Source: Chara braunii
Taxonomy: Eukaryota; Streptophyta; Charophyceae; Charales; Characeae
Assembly: GCA_003427395.1 (NCBI GenBank)
Contig: BFEA01000596.1
Location: 502,813-555,132, forward strand
Reading direction: 5' to 3'
Length of the DNA stretch: 52,320 nucleotides
Part shown: in pieces, positions 10,158 through 20,470 of the stretch
Position numbering within the stretch: the first letter of the stretch is position 1
Layout: every line of letters begins with the position of its first letter
Notes under the pieces: generated by a model
Told to the model about the DNA's origin: nothing
The model's input: the letters and a program-made list of their open reading frames with translations, nothing else
Database searches by the model: none
Position numbers and translations under genes: made by a program

Positions 10158-12938
10158 ATGGCTTCTTCCTCCCAAAACCCGGGGGCATCCAATCAAAACA
10201 TGGGCGAGAAAGACACTTGCGTGATAGACAACGAGGCACTCAAATTTCTGATAGACAAGACGAAGGTTCAAGGGATACAAACCACGGAGACTCAGAAATC
10301 TGATGGCAAAGAAGAAGAAATCATTGTATGGAAATACCCAGAAGAGAAGGTTGCAGAATTGGACGAATTGCACGAAAGGCATGGGGTAGTGTTTAATTTT
10401 GCCCGCAGCGGAGCAGAATTGCAACCAGCAGAGAAGCGCAAATGGGTTATTGAAACAATTAGAAAAGAACTAAAGATGAAACAATCGGAAGAGACATTTA
10501 CATTGCAGAATCTGGGAAGGAACAACATCCTAGCGCTGTTTGTCAAGGAAGAACAGGCGAAGGCGGCAGCTGAGATGCAGTCCAGGAACTGCAATGGATC
10601 GGTCTGCACGATCACAAAGTGGAAAAAGGTAGTCGGGCAGAGACAAAATCCAGTTTTTATTGTGTCTTACAAACAAACCTTGTTAAAAGAGAATTTTTGG
10701 GTTCAGTTTGACAATATCCAGCCGGGTTTTCATGGATTGCTGGTGGACAGGTTGGAAAGGCAGTATCCAGCAAACAAAATTCTCAAATGGATATTGCCCA
10801 CACCAGATTTCCTGGTTCCCCACTGCGGTTCCATGACTGCAGTGTTGGAAGTCAAAACAGACAACCCCCCGGTTTTTCCCCAAACCTGGAAATTGCAGAT
10901 CGAAAACAGAGTGGCGGAGATCAGAGTGTCAACGAAGACGTCACCAATCTGTTTTCGCTGCAGAGAACGGGGACACATGGGCACAGACTCGCACTGTCCT
11001 AAATTTCCCAAACAGGCGAAGGAACGCAAGCTCCTCCCCAACATGCTGTGTGAGGTGGAGGACGCTCCGGGAATCTGGTTCATCGCAGACAGTAACTATA
11101 ATGGATGGGTCTTCGATGACAATTTGGAGGAACCAGATTGGGTGTGGCACTACGCCGACCTGGAACCGACAGTCAAGAAACCTGACTTTTTTCCTCCGGC
11201 CGACAGCAGATGGCAGAAAAAGGCGACGGGGAAGGTGGCAGGGAACCCGACAAAGATTAGATTGGACCCTCTGATAGACTCACGGGTGATCAGAGAAGAG
11301 AAAGACAGGGAGGATCTCCTATGGGATCTAGACACGGTTAGGGAGAACGCAGTCTACCAATTCACCCAAGAACCAATCACATTCCAGAATTGGCTAAGAA
11401 ATCTGGAGCAGGCTGCGAAGATCACAGGAAAAGGAACACAAATGGACAACAAAAGGACACTAGATTCTGTGGAGAACAGAGGGAGCCAGGAAGGAGGGCT
11501 CAAGAGGAGGAAGGCGCAAGGAACTGAAGGGGAGAAAGGGGTATCCTCGCTCCCAACTGAGAATGAAGAGAGGGGAAAGATCACAGAGGTGAGTGGGACA
11601 GACTTGGAGAAGGAGAGAGAGGGGAGTAATGCAGATGGAATCTCCTCAGAAGTCAGTGAAGAAGAGTCAGCAAAATCGCTGCAATGGCTCAGGGAGTATG
11701 TGAACAAGGTCAAGAGAGAGAGGGAATATGCTTTTGACATTCGGGCAGCGTGCCTGAAACACGCTGAGAAATCCCAGACGAGCGGCAAGAGAGGTGTGTT
11801 GGGAGGGGTGGGTACATCCAACAACCAGTTTGACGCTCTCAGGAAGGTCAAAGNTGAGGAACTGTCAGAATACACAGCTTTCAGATATGCTGAAAAGAAG
11901 AGAGCAAGGGAGCAGGGTTTGAAAGACAAGGATAGAACCGTGCCTGAGTCTAAGGATGAATTCCAGGATTTGCACCCAAAGAAATGGAGATCAGGGAAAG
12001 GCCAGAAAAAAAAGACTCCTGACACAGCACAAACAGAAACCCATGAGGAATCAAACCGGACGCTGCTGGAAAAAGAAGTGGCGGTGGTCCTGGCTCAAAC
12101 TGACAAACTGACAAAATTGAATGAGGAGTACGCAGCAGAGTTTGTCACGATCTCACACATTGCAAAGGATCAGGCGCCATTGGTAGTAGAAACAGCCCGC
12201 TCTTCTCGCCTTACNCTGATGAATGTTCNACNTCTGATTGCAGCAAGATACATGGAGAAGATGGAAGAATGGCAGATAGNGACANANGTTTCCTTTCAGA
12301 TCCCCNGCTTTGAGGAAGGCCANAANGTAGCAAATATTCTCCGGGAAAAAATTACCCCTGACTACCCGTTGGGGGTATACGATACAGTGGAAGCAACGAC
12401 GGCCCANGAGACTTTGCAATCGCCCACAGGGGAAGAGGACACACGATCGCAACAATCAGAACAGAAGAGACAATCTCCCCAAGCCTTTTCACCCCTGATA
12501 GTAAAGCTAGCNACGACAGCCAGCTTGAAATCAGGGATGAAATGGAGACCGTGGCGGACNGTGACANCAGTGCCATATAGTGTCCTAGCAGGATCTTGTT
12601 TACCGGCTGAACTAACTGCAGTGTCGGTGGCCCAACTGGTCAAATCAGGTATGTTGGATGGAGATGGGGACTTGGATGCGGTGGCCTTCCCGGTAGACTG
12701 GGACAGATTCTACAGGAGTGAGGATTCGGACAATGATCTACGGGACTGGCAATCGGATATGGAGGAGGAAGAGGAAGGGCAAGGAGGAGTGAAGGGAGGG
12801 ACGAATGACGATAAGGAAGGGACTTCAGGTACAGAGGATCAGGGAATGAACGTCGACAAAGAAACAAGCCTAAATTTAGAAGGAGGGTCAAGAGTGGACC
12901 GCATGGGGGAGGACACAGGGGGTGACGCACCTTCGTAG
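10158..12938 (+). CDS. LINE-1 ORF1 protein (nucleic-acid-binding, CCHC)
   Basis: 926 codons from an ATG in a good context (G at -3, G at +4) to a TAG, without interruption. ORF1 proteins coat LINE RNA. Residues about 60-240 resemble the RRM-like/DUF4283 region of plant LINE ORF1 ('NFWVQFDNIQPGF'), and a zinc knuckle follows at residues 265-280 (C-x2-C-x4-H-x6-C, a longer last spacing than usual). From about residue 430 the chain is charged, rich in Glu/Lys, with coiled-coil-like stretches; the last 80 residues are strongly acidic. That C-terminal extension makes it much longer than typical plant ORF1 proteins. About a dozen single Ns (11854 and 12215-12567) give undefined residues, and the protein near residues 680-810 may be a composite of copies. 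ORF2 starts 46 bp downstream in another frame. Confidence 0.85.
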   Translation: MASSSQNPGASNQNMGEKDTCVIDNEALKFLIDKTKVQGIQTTETQKSDGKEEEIIVWKYPEEKVAELDELHERHGVVFNFARSGAELQPAEKRKWVIETIRKELKMKQSEETFTLQNLGRNNILALFVKEEQAKAAAEMQSRNCNGSVCTITKWKKVVGQRQNPVFIVSYKQTLLKENFWVQFDNIQPGFHGLLVDRLERQYPANKILKWILPTPDFLVPHCGSMTAVLEVKTDNPPVFPQTWKLQIENRVAEIRVSTKTSPICFRCRERGHMGTDSHCPKFPKQAKERKLLPNMLCEVEDAPGIWFIADSNYNGWVFDDNLEEPDWVWHYADLEPTVKKPDFFPPADSRWQKKATGKVAGNPTKIRLDPLIDSRVIREEKDREDLLWDLDTVRENAVYQFTQEPITFQNWLRNLEQAAKITGKGTQMDNKRTLDSVENRGSQEGGLKRRKAQGTEGEKGVSSLPTENEERGKITEVSGTDLEKEREGSNADGISSEVSEEESAKSLQWLREYVNKVKREREYAFDIRAACLKHAEKSQTSGKRGVLGGVGTSNNQFDALRKVKXEELSEYTAFRYAEKKRAREQGLKDKDRTVPESKDEFQDLHPKKWRSGKGQKKKTPDTAQTETHEESNRTLLEKEVAVVLAQTDKLTKLNEEYAAEFVTISHIAKDQAPLVVETARSSRLXLMNVXXLIAARYMEKMEEWQIXTXVSFQIPXFEEGXXVANILREKITPDYPLGVYDTVEATTAXETLQSPTGEEDTRSQQSEQKRQSPQAFSPLIVKLXTTASLKSGMKWRPWRXVTXVPYSVLAGSCLPAELTAVSVAQLVKSGMLDGDGDLDAVAFPVDWDRFYRSEDSDNDLRDWQSDMEEEEEGQGGVKGGTNDDKEGTSGTEDQGMNVDKETSLNLEGGSRVDRMGEDTGGDAPS

Positions 12939-12984
12939 ATTTTTCTCAATTAAATGATTTCACTTTGATAGAAATTAGGCAAAC

Positions 12985-15900
12985 ATGGATGAGATTAGGA
13001 GAAGGGCAAATGAGAAAAGGGTTGTGGGGGATTGGAGCGCCCAAGGAATCATTATCAGGAGTTGGAACATCAACGGTCTGGGGAATATCGTGGATAAAGA
13101 AGAAAAATGGAATGATATCCGCAACGAACTAAAAGCGAACAGTAATGCACTGGCAGACATAATTTTATTGCAAGAAACATATCTTTCCTTCTCCCCAGAG
13201 CATGACAGAATCCGTAAGATTATCACAAGAAAGTTAGGTGGAATAAGAGACGAAGTATGGGCAGCAGATGCTAACTCAAACACGAAAGGTACAACCATTT
13301 TGATCCCCAAATCTTCTAGATTCTACACAAATGGTTGTCTTGAATAAGGAGGCTGACCTCCAGGAAGGTAGATGGTGTTCAATGCATCTGAAGTGGAAGG
13401 AAGAAGAGTTTCACCTTTATAGCGTCTATGCTCCAAATGAGACAGCGCAAAGAGTGACCTTTATAGAGAATTTGAGCAGCGTTATACCGCCTTTAGTACC
13501 GTGTATCCTAGCAGGGGACTGGAATGCCACCCTCGACCCAGGAATAGACCGTATTTCACGGTCCTCCCATGTTACCAACACACAGGAGGCCCGTCCAATT
13601 CAAAACCTGATGATTGACCAAGGGCTAATCAACCTTTTCAGGACCCTGCAGCCTAATAAAAAAGAATCATGCATGTCACACCGCATTCTCACGAATAGAC
13701 TATTTCTTAGTGTCGGGCTCTATCATGGGAGCGGTGAAGGAGGCAAAAATCCTCCCCCTGGCACCCTATCCAGGTCTGGATCACAAGCCTATAGAGATAA
13801 CTATTGGGTTCGAAAGTACAGAAAGGCGCTGGGTTCCACAAATTGAATAACTCTTTACTACTTAGCCAAACATTCCACGAAGGAATACACGAATTTTGGC
13901 GCGCTAGAAGTATGAGTTTTCTACCCAACCAGAACCGTTGGGAATGGTTTGTGGAGAGTCACTCCTTACTTGCAAAGACAACTGCAGAAATGTCGAGGGA
14001 GCTGGCCTCTATGAGAAAACAGAGAAAACGCAGACTCGAACAAGCTCTAACAATAGCGGAACTCAACTTACGTGATGACCCATCCTCACCGCTTTACACC
14101 AATGTCTTTGAGAAAGCTCGCGAGGAACTTGCTATGTGGAGATGGTGGGAGCTAAAAGGTTTACAAATAAGAGCTAGAATGTGCGACTATGAACTCAACG
14201 AGTCAATGACGAAGCATTTCTTTGCACGAATCAAGGCAAATATGAGGGCATCCACAATAAACAAGCTGAAAACCCTTTCCAACCCGACAAAAATAGTGGA
14301 AACCAGTGAAGAAATTATGGAAGTCGCCAAGGAATTTTATCAGGAATTATATCACACAAATACCCGACTTCCAACACCGAATGCCACCGTGAAAGCTAGA
14401 TAGCGGATGCTACAATACCTGGAAAAAACAATATATGTGGAACAAGCTTCAGAAATGGACAAACCCCTCACAAAAGAAGAGCTGCTACAAGCCCTCAAAA
14501 ACATGAACAACGATAAGGCACCAGGGATTGACGGCTTAACGAAAGAGTTTTGGAAGAAATTCTGGCTAGATCTAGGGGGGGACCTCATGAATTTTTACCA
14601 GGACAGCTTTGAGAGAGGTGGTCTGGGCAAATTAATAAGCAGCAGCGTGGTTACACTGCTATATAAAAAGGGGGAAAGGAAAGACGTCAAAAACTACAGG
14701 CCTATTTCGTTACTCACACTACCATATAAAATTTTGGCCAAGGCCCTATCTGCCAGAATCACGAGAATAACAGACAGATGCTTCCACATCGATCAAACAG
14801 GTTTCATTCCAGGTCGCTATATATTGGACAATGTCTTAACACTCAATGAAGCAACCAGCAAGGTCAGAGAAAAAAGGATAAACACAGCGATACTGTTTTT
14901 CGATTTTGAGAAGGCCTACGACCAAGTCAATTGGGATTTCATGGACGCAAGCATGGAACGAATGGGAGTGGGACCAATCTTTAGGAAATGGGTCCAAGTC
15001 CTATACAATGACGCTTCAGGATGTGTACAGATCAATAACTTCCTGTCTGAAAGCTATAGTATATCACGCTCGGTTAGGCAAGGGGACCCGCTTGCACCAT
15101 CGATCTTCCTATTCGTGATGGAAGCTATCGCTTCCTTTCTACGAAAAGATCCATCAATACACAAATTACCGGAGGTCAATGTAGGAACGCCCCATCATCT
15201 CAAGTTCCCGACAGTAATAATGTTTGCAGATGACATGACTGTTCTGATTAGAGTCTCGGATTCATCCTTTATGGCACTCTCTAGGGCAATGGAAGCATTC
15301 AGAATGGCATAAGAAATGAAAATCAATTGGAAAAAAATTATAGGCTGGTGGCTTTCGGGGGATCCTATTCCAAATCTGCAAGGTCCGGAGGCAGACATGT
15401 CCTGGGACACGCCGGACACCCCCACTCGATACTTAGGCATCCTCATGACGCGAAGGGGTCTGGCACCACAAATGGGCCCAAATATGTTAGCTAATCAACT
15501 GAACAAACTGGGGAGATGGGGTCAAACATGCACCTCATTGATGGGTCGGGCTTTGGCCCTTAACACCTCCATTTTCTCCATGATGTGGTATATTGCGGCA
15601 GTATGGACCATCCCAGATGACTCACTAAAAGAACTGAATCGGGTAGCAAGAGCATATCTGTGGATGGGCAATCCTAACAGAGGAAACTGTATCCCTAAAA
15701 TACCCTGGCAATACATTACAAGGAAGCCATTTCAAGGGGGACTGGGGATTATAGACCCGAAATGTGAGACAAAAGCTCTCCAAGTGAAATGGGTTGTTCG
15801 GTTGCTGACAAAACCAGAAACGGCATGGAACAAACTCGCCTTGGACAGTATAAGGGCGTTAGCCTCGATCCCATCGCCAAGAAACATGACTGGTCTATTC

Positions 15901-17480
15901 TGGGTAATGAACAAAGAATGGTCGCTGAAAAAAAGGAGGAGGAGAATCAGAGGGGAAACATCATAGAACGCTGATATTCAGCACTCTCCGTACTGGGCGA
16001 CTCTCATCTGGATTTGGAGAACAATTATGCCTAAGAAATCCAACAGACCAAAGTCTAAAGACGAAATATTGAGGCAACCACTATTTGGTAATGAGTGGGT
16101 GAGGAGCGAGAGCGATCAGCCCCTGTCCTAAACCATAGGTGGCTCTCTTGGGTAAAGAATGGGGTTTGGACAATTGGACACCTATGGAACGATGACAGGA
16201 AGGACTGGATAACTGAGCAGGAGTTGAGTACTCTGCTCAAGGGGTGTCACAGGAGAGGCCTCAATCTACAGTATATAACGGGGCTGGTCCCGCCAGAATG
16301 GAGAGAGATGTTGAAACAGGGCGGGGAATGGAATAGCGGAGAATGGGGGGTTAAAATTCAAGAAAGCAGACCCACTAGAGCGTTTCAATTTTCACAATTA
16401 CAACAAGGATCGACCACCCATGCGATTTTCACATCCTTCCCTATCACGCACACAGCGAAGGGCATGCCGCTGGTTGTGAATGCTGATGTAGAAACCACAG
16501 TCATGGAACACTTCCTGCTTAGAAAAGTGAGAGTGTTAGGGGAGTGGCCTAAATCGATTTTCAGAATCGACACGGCCGTTTGGAACCTAGAGTTCGACCC
16601 GGGGGAGTGGGCATGGAAACCGGACAAGGAGAAAAATGTCAAGAAGCGCACCTTCATACAGGAATACACGGTTAAGCTAGGGTACAAACTTATGCTAAAA
16701 ATGAAAAATCCTGATCCCGTAGTCAAAGCAAGATGGCTAAAGTTATTAGGCCAAGAGGTGGATAAAATTACAAAGATCCCGTGGAAAGCATACAAAATGA
16801 TCGGACCAGTCAAAATCAGAAGCCTTCAATGGTTAGTCACTTACGCAGCATTACCAGTCAATCAGTGGCTACATATCAGGAGGAAAGAGTTTGTACCGGA
16901 TAGTTCTGACCTTTGTAAGGTGTGTACGGACAATGCAGTAGAGGATATAGTACACTGCCTAGTATACTGCAAAGAAGCAACAAACTACTGGGCGAGAGCA
17001 TCCACCCTTTGGGATTCCCTCTTCACTTCCCCATTCCCTGAGAAACCCATCCAACTCCTCCTCCTGATTGACGCTCCTAAATGGCCACGGAAAGCAGAAA
17101 GGATTTGGTATGAGCTTATCAGGAAGACCTCCCTATGGGTCATATGGAAGGAAAGATGCAGCAGAACGATCGAGGGAGCTTCAAATGCACGGGAAAGAGT
17201 CTGGGTGGAGACAAAGGTCTTGATACAGGCAAAGATTTTATGCAGATGGAAGAGGATCAAGAGTACATGGACAGAAGATGAAGAGCAGCGAAAGAAGGCT
17301 AGAAGCAAGTTCATCAAGGCGTGGTTAGTAGGGGGGGAAATTGCGGAGATACGGGATGACCGCATTTGCTGGAAGGAATGGCACAACTCTGCTTCAAGAA
17401 GGAATTTGGAACAGCGAAGGATAGGATATGGGAAGACAAGGGTCAGACAACAAACGACACAATTGCAAAAAAANGAGTAG
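12985..17480 (+). pseudogene. LINE-1 ORF2: endonuclease-RT polyprotein, frameshifted
   Basis: About 1,500 codons if continuous. The AP-type endonuclease nicks target DNA and the RT primes on it. The frame begins with ATG at 12985 ('IIIRSWNINGLG', then 'DIILLQETYL') and shifts near 13340 to the frame with the metal-binding G-D-W-N (13514-13525). It shifts again near 13670 to 'FSRIDYFLVS' and 'GLDHKPIEI', the endonuclease's last catalytic motifs, and near 13850 back to the first frame. That frame holds the RT: 'APGIDGLTKEFW', 'NYRPISLL', 'FDFEKAYDQVNWD', 'RQGDPLAPSIF' and an intact catalytic F-A-D-D (15223-15234). Stops occur at 14401, 15310 and 15964. A last shift near 16090 leads to the C-terminal part. 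Confidence 0.9.
16095..17480 (+). pseudogene. LINE-1 ORF2 C-terminal segment with zinc-binding motif
   Basis: This 461-codon open stretch is the tail of ORF2, displaced by one frameshift from the RT ('QPLFGNEW' ends the previous frame around 16095). It carries the plant LINE post-RT zinc-binding motif at 16914-16970 (C-x2-C ... H-x4-C), preceded by 'KIRSLQWLVTYAALPVNQWL'. In this family the domain follows the RT and is thought to bind nucleic acid. The last residues are Lys/Arg/Gln-rich. The ATG at 16095 is not an authentic start; it is simply the first in that frame. Confidence 0.8.
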
Positions 17481-17558
17481 CTGTGGGAAGGAGAGTGCAA
17501 CAAGATACAGGGCCAGAAGCAGTNAGGATGGTATACCGGAGCTGCTACAAAAAGACGA

Positions 17559-17581
17559 GGTTTTAGGGTTTAGGGTTTTTA
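17559..17581 (+). repeat. Plant-type telomere words (TTTAGGG) in LINE-1 3' UTR
   Basis: TTTTAGGGTTTAGGGTTTTT contains two TTTAGGG units with partial neighbours, inside the LINE-1 3' UTR (17481-18038). No other signal was recognised in the 3' UTR. Confidence 0.6.
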
Positions 17582-18038
17582 GCGGTTGCTCAGCCAGAAG
17601 GAAAAGTAGGCGGAGTGGGAAGAGGTCAGATTGATAATGACAACAGAGGGACTTTTTCTAGGTTAAACGATGGCATCTGGCAGACCTAAATGTTTGGTCT
17701 GAGAGGAAAGAGAGGGGATGGCAAGCTGGCAGTCAATCCTCCGCCGAGATGGAGCAATCAATGCTGTCCAGGGGTCCTTCGGCCAGACGGAAGGAAGCGT
17801 GAGTGAGTCCCAATGATGTACTATTTCTTGNAATCCACAACTACAAGCCTTGTCTTCCTAAACGGAACATCGAATACAATTCAACAACGCCTATACAACA
17901 GTCTTCTACAGGGTGAGAGAAAGAAGATTAGCATTGCCCCTGCGCAAGGATGACACGTATAAATACTAAATAGAGAAATGGTCCTAAAAAAAAGGGAAAA
18001 AAAGCATTGGACGCTGCGCCACGATGGCAAGCATAGGG

Positions 18039-18058
18039 AAAAAAAAAAAAAAAAAAAA
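18039..18058 (+). other. LINE-1 3' poly-A tail
   Basis: Twenty uninterrupted A residues immediately before the right copy of the 9-bp target duplication (18059-18067). Confidence 0.9.
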
Positions 18059-18067
18059 GCCAAAGAC

Positions 18068-18895
18068 TGTAATACAGTGGGAGTAAGTTAAGGGACACTC
18101 CTTCGTAAGACAACTCAGACATTTTCATCCAAACAAAGTCTCCTCCCTTGAGAGTTGCAGGTCTATGTCGCCGATCGGCGAACTTGACCATGGCATCCTG
18201 GCGCTTGTTCATTGCTGCAGTGGAAACTTTGAGCAAGTGCTGGTACTTTCCCCCATAGCCAGGCATGCCAGGAGTCAGGCCAGAGATCAGGGAACAAGAA
18301 AGGAAGAGGGTTGCAGATCTGCCATCCGCACTGCTGCGTGTTAGGCGGCATGCTGCGTGTCACCACATCCAACTCTTCATCCCAAGTGTTCTAATTGGGG
18401 ATGATTAGAGCACGAAGGAGTTGGGTGACAATCTGGTTGATCTCTTCAGCCTGTCCATTGGCTTTCGGATGGCGACCAAATGTCGCACTCGGTTTAATCC
18501 CGTATAATTGATTAGTGAAACCCTTCCATCCTGAACTGAGAGTTGTCATACAACCCCTTCACCGCATCCAACTCTTCATCCCAAGTGTTCTAATTGGGGA
18601 TGATTAGAGCACGGAGGAGTTGTGTGACAATCTGGTTGATCTCTTCAGCCTGTCCATTGGCTTCCGGATGGCGACCAAATGTCGCACTCTGTTTAATCTC
18701 GTATAATTGATTAGTGAAACCCTTCCATCCTGAACTGATAAATCGGGTATCCTGATCGCTCACGAGTTTTTCGGGGAGCAAACTACAAATATATTTCTCT
18801 TCAAATTTGCAAATGACCAGATCAGTTGGTGCATGTGGCGGTAAAGGAATCAGATAGAGACCGACTCGCCGGGACCGGAAGGGATAGGTCATGGT
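18068..18895 (-). pseudogene. Gy-B integrase core, decayed
   Basis: Integrase inserts the cDNA. The catalytic core is visible on the minus strand: 'LVSDQDTRFISSGWKGF' with the second catalytic Asp, then 'GRHPEANGQAEEINQIVTQL' with the catalytic Glu. The N-terminal zinc finger and first Asp were not identified. Toward the left, 'KRQDAMVKFADRRHRPATL' and 'GDFVWMKMSEL' form the start of the C-terminal domain, which stops at the LINE-1 junction. A 199-bp tandem duplication repeats the 'HPEANGQAEE' region and breaks the frame. Confidence 0.8.
18361..18740. repeat. 199-bp tandem duplication inside Gy-B integrase
   Basis: AACTCTTCATCCCAAGTGTT occurs at 18371 and again at 18570. The two copies (about 18364-18540 and 18563-18740) differ by a few bases, so the duplication arose in place some time ago. 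Confidence 0.85.
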
Positions 18896-19480
18896 TTCAG
18901 CAAACCAAGGGGCGGTTGTCTATGGATCATTGTCCTTTGACAAACCTCGCCTTCTGCCAGTAATGTTTGTGCAGATTCCTTCATGTTAGGCCAACCATAT
19001 TGCTGCAATGAACTTCCATAAGTCTTGACGAAGCTGAAGTGCCCACTCCTACCGTGTACCATATCCAACCTTTCTTGTGTTAGAGTTCAAAATCATACAC
19101 ATCAATTTCATGCAGCCATTGGGACAATATTGTAGACTAGTTAGTTTGGGCCTTGATCCACTCCAAGGTCTCATGATTTGAGAATACCTTGAAGTGGTGT
19201 CGAAGAAGGTAGTGTTTCCGATGCTCAAGTGCCTTTCTCAAGGAATAGAGCTCTCACATATATGTGGAGCTAGCTACCTTGTTGTTGGGCATGCATTTGC
19301 TGTAATATTTGAGTGAACGGAGTCCGTTGCGATCATCTTGTTGCACCACTGCGCCAATGCTATATTGGCTCGTATCTGTTGTAACTACGAACTCGCCAGA
19401 GCCTTCTTGAGAGACTCAAAGGCAAACTCACATTTATCACTCCAATTGTAGTTACATTTCTGCTTGTCAGTTAAGACAAG
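18896..19480 (-). pseudogene. Gy-B RNase H and connection region, decayed
   Basis: RNase H removes the RNA template. Minus-strand words 'ELYSLRKALEHRKHYLLRHH' and 'VFSNHETLEWIKAQ' match the gypsy RNase H helix and the terminal Asp strand. The last motif reads S-N-H-E instead of S-D-H-E, losing a catalytic Asp. Several stops lie between this and integrase. Confidence 0.65.
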
Positions 19481-20470
19481 GGGTGAGCAATGACAAAAAA
19501 CTTTGGGATCAAGCTTCTGGTAATATGAGGCCAGACCAAGAAAGGATCATTGTTCGCGTACATTCACTGGTAGAGGGCAGGAATGACCTCAACCTTGGTT
19601 GCCTCCTGCTCAAGGCCTGCAGTAGACAATCGGAGCCCAAGATAGACGACACTATCTCTCCCAAACTTAGATTTATCCAATTTCAGGTGCAATTGTGCTC
19701 CTTCAAGATCTTGAGGACATCTTGTAAGTGCTTTAAACCGCTAGTACACTCGGGCCTGTAGGTGCCTTACTGCGTGCCAAACTTTTCCGAACCGCCAGCG
19801 GCACACTTTTTTTATTTTTTGGCTGGCGCTACCGACCATTGTGGTCTGGTCGGCCGAGCCTCCAAAATTTTCATAGGCGACGAGTTTCGTTTTCAGCAAG
19901 GCAGGAGCCATGTACTGGCGGTTTAAGTGTTCATTTGTGTCTTTGTTAAAATCAAAATGTCATCGAGGTAGACAACAACGAATCTGTTGATCGGATTTCT
20001 AAAGACACGATCCACAAGACTTTGGATGGTGGCTGGTGCGTTCCTGAGACCAGGGGGCATGATGATGAACTCGTACAACCATTGCGTGTCTTGAACGAGG
20101 TCTTGTGCTGGTCAGCTGGATTGACTTCAATCATGATAACCAGATTTGCGGTTGATCTTAGAGAAGACCTTGCCCCCACCTGCAGCATCCAACAGATCGT
20201 TGATGCGGCGGGGTAAAGGATAGGGGTTCTTTCTCCTGATCCGGTTTAGGCCCCTATGGTCGATGCATATCCAAAGTTTCCCACATTTCTTTGGGGCAAA
20301 GAGGACAGGTGCACCAAATTCCATTTCGCTTGGGCTGATCCATCCTCGATCAATCATGTCATTGATATGCTTTCTCAGTTCCTCCATCTCGGCTGGCCTC
20401 ATGCGGTAGGCACAACCCTTAGGAGGAACGCTTCCGTTTACTAACTCAATCTCGTGCTTGACCGCGGTTT
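19481..20470 (-). pseudogene. Gy-B reverse transcriptase, split by a MITE
   Basis: The N-terminal part ('RPAEMEELRKHINDMIDRGW', 'GAPVLFAPKK', 'CIDHRGLNRI', 'YPLPRRINDLLDA') lies at 20127-20402. The middle is shifted twice but carries 'YEFIIMPPGLRNAPATIQ' and an intact Y-L-D-D box at 19959-19970. A 194-bp MITE occupies 19733-19926, after which the thumb region resumes as 'HLQDVLKILKEHN' and 'LHLKLDKSKFG'. Removing the MITE and one TTAA gives a continuous 'EHLKHLQDVLKIL' frame, as in related elements. To the right, 'VKHEIELVNGS' is the RT N-terminal extension at about 20460. Confidence 0.85.
19733..19926 (-). mobile_element. TTAA MITE, copy 1 (in Gy-B RT)
   Basis: Bounded by TTAA on both sides, with terminal inverted repeats ACCGCTAGTAC and GTACTGGCGGT. 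It is 194 bp including both TTAA, with no coding capacity. It is an inverted relative of the element at 23884-24077. Precise TTAA duplication is typical of piggyBac- and Kolobok-type transposases, so the family is probably mobilised by one of those; no transposase is in the window. Confidence 0.8.

Larger units (their letters stand above)
7667..18058 (+). mobile_element. LINE-1: full-length 10.4-kb L1-type LINE nested in Gy-B
   Basis: A non-LTR retrotransposon with all parts in order: repetitive 5' UTR (7667-10157), ORF1 (10158-12938), 46-bp spacer, ORF2 with AP-type endonuclease, RT and C-terminal zinc motif (12985-17480), 3' UTR (17481-18038) and A20 tail (18039-18058). It is flanked by the 9-bp duplication GCCAAAGAC. 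The Gy-B integrase coding sequence reads up to one duplication and resumes after the other, so both ends are fixed by the host sequence. Copying would be by target-primed reverse transcription. ORF1 is open but ORF2 carries frameshifts and stops, so this copy looks dead. Isolated Ns occur in its 3' two thirds (for example 11854, 12215, 12560, 17474, 17831), suggesting that several near-identical copies were merged in assembly. Confidence 0.9.
18059..20470 (-). mobile_element. Gy-B: main pol segment, interrupted by LINE-1 and a MITE
   Basis: Minus-strand RT, RNase H and integrase remnants in the order expected for Ty3/gypsy; the element continues at 7329-7666 on the far side of LINE-1. Many stops and frameshifts, a 199-bp tandem duplication in integrase and a TTAA MITE in RT show long decay. 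The 5' end (gag, 5' LTR) is not recognisable: to the right of about 20470 only a Ser/Asp-rich ORF with no known domain remains. Confidence 0.8.
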
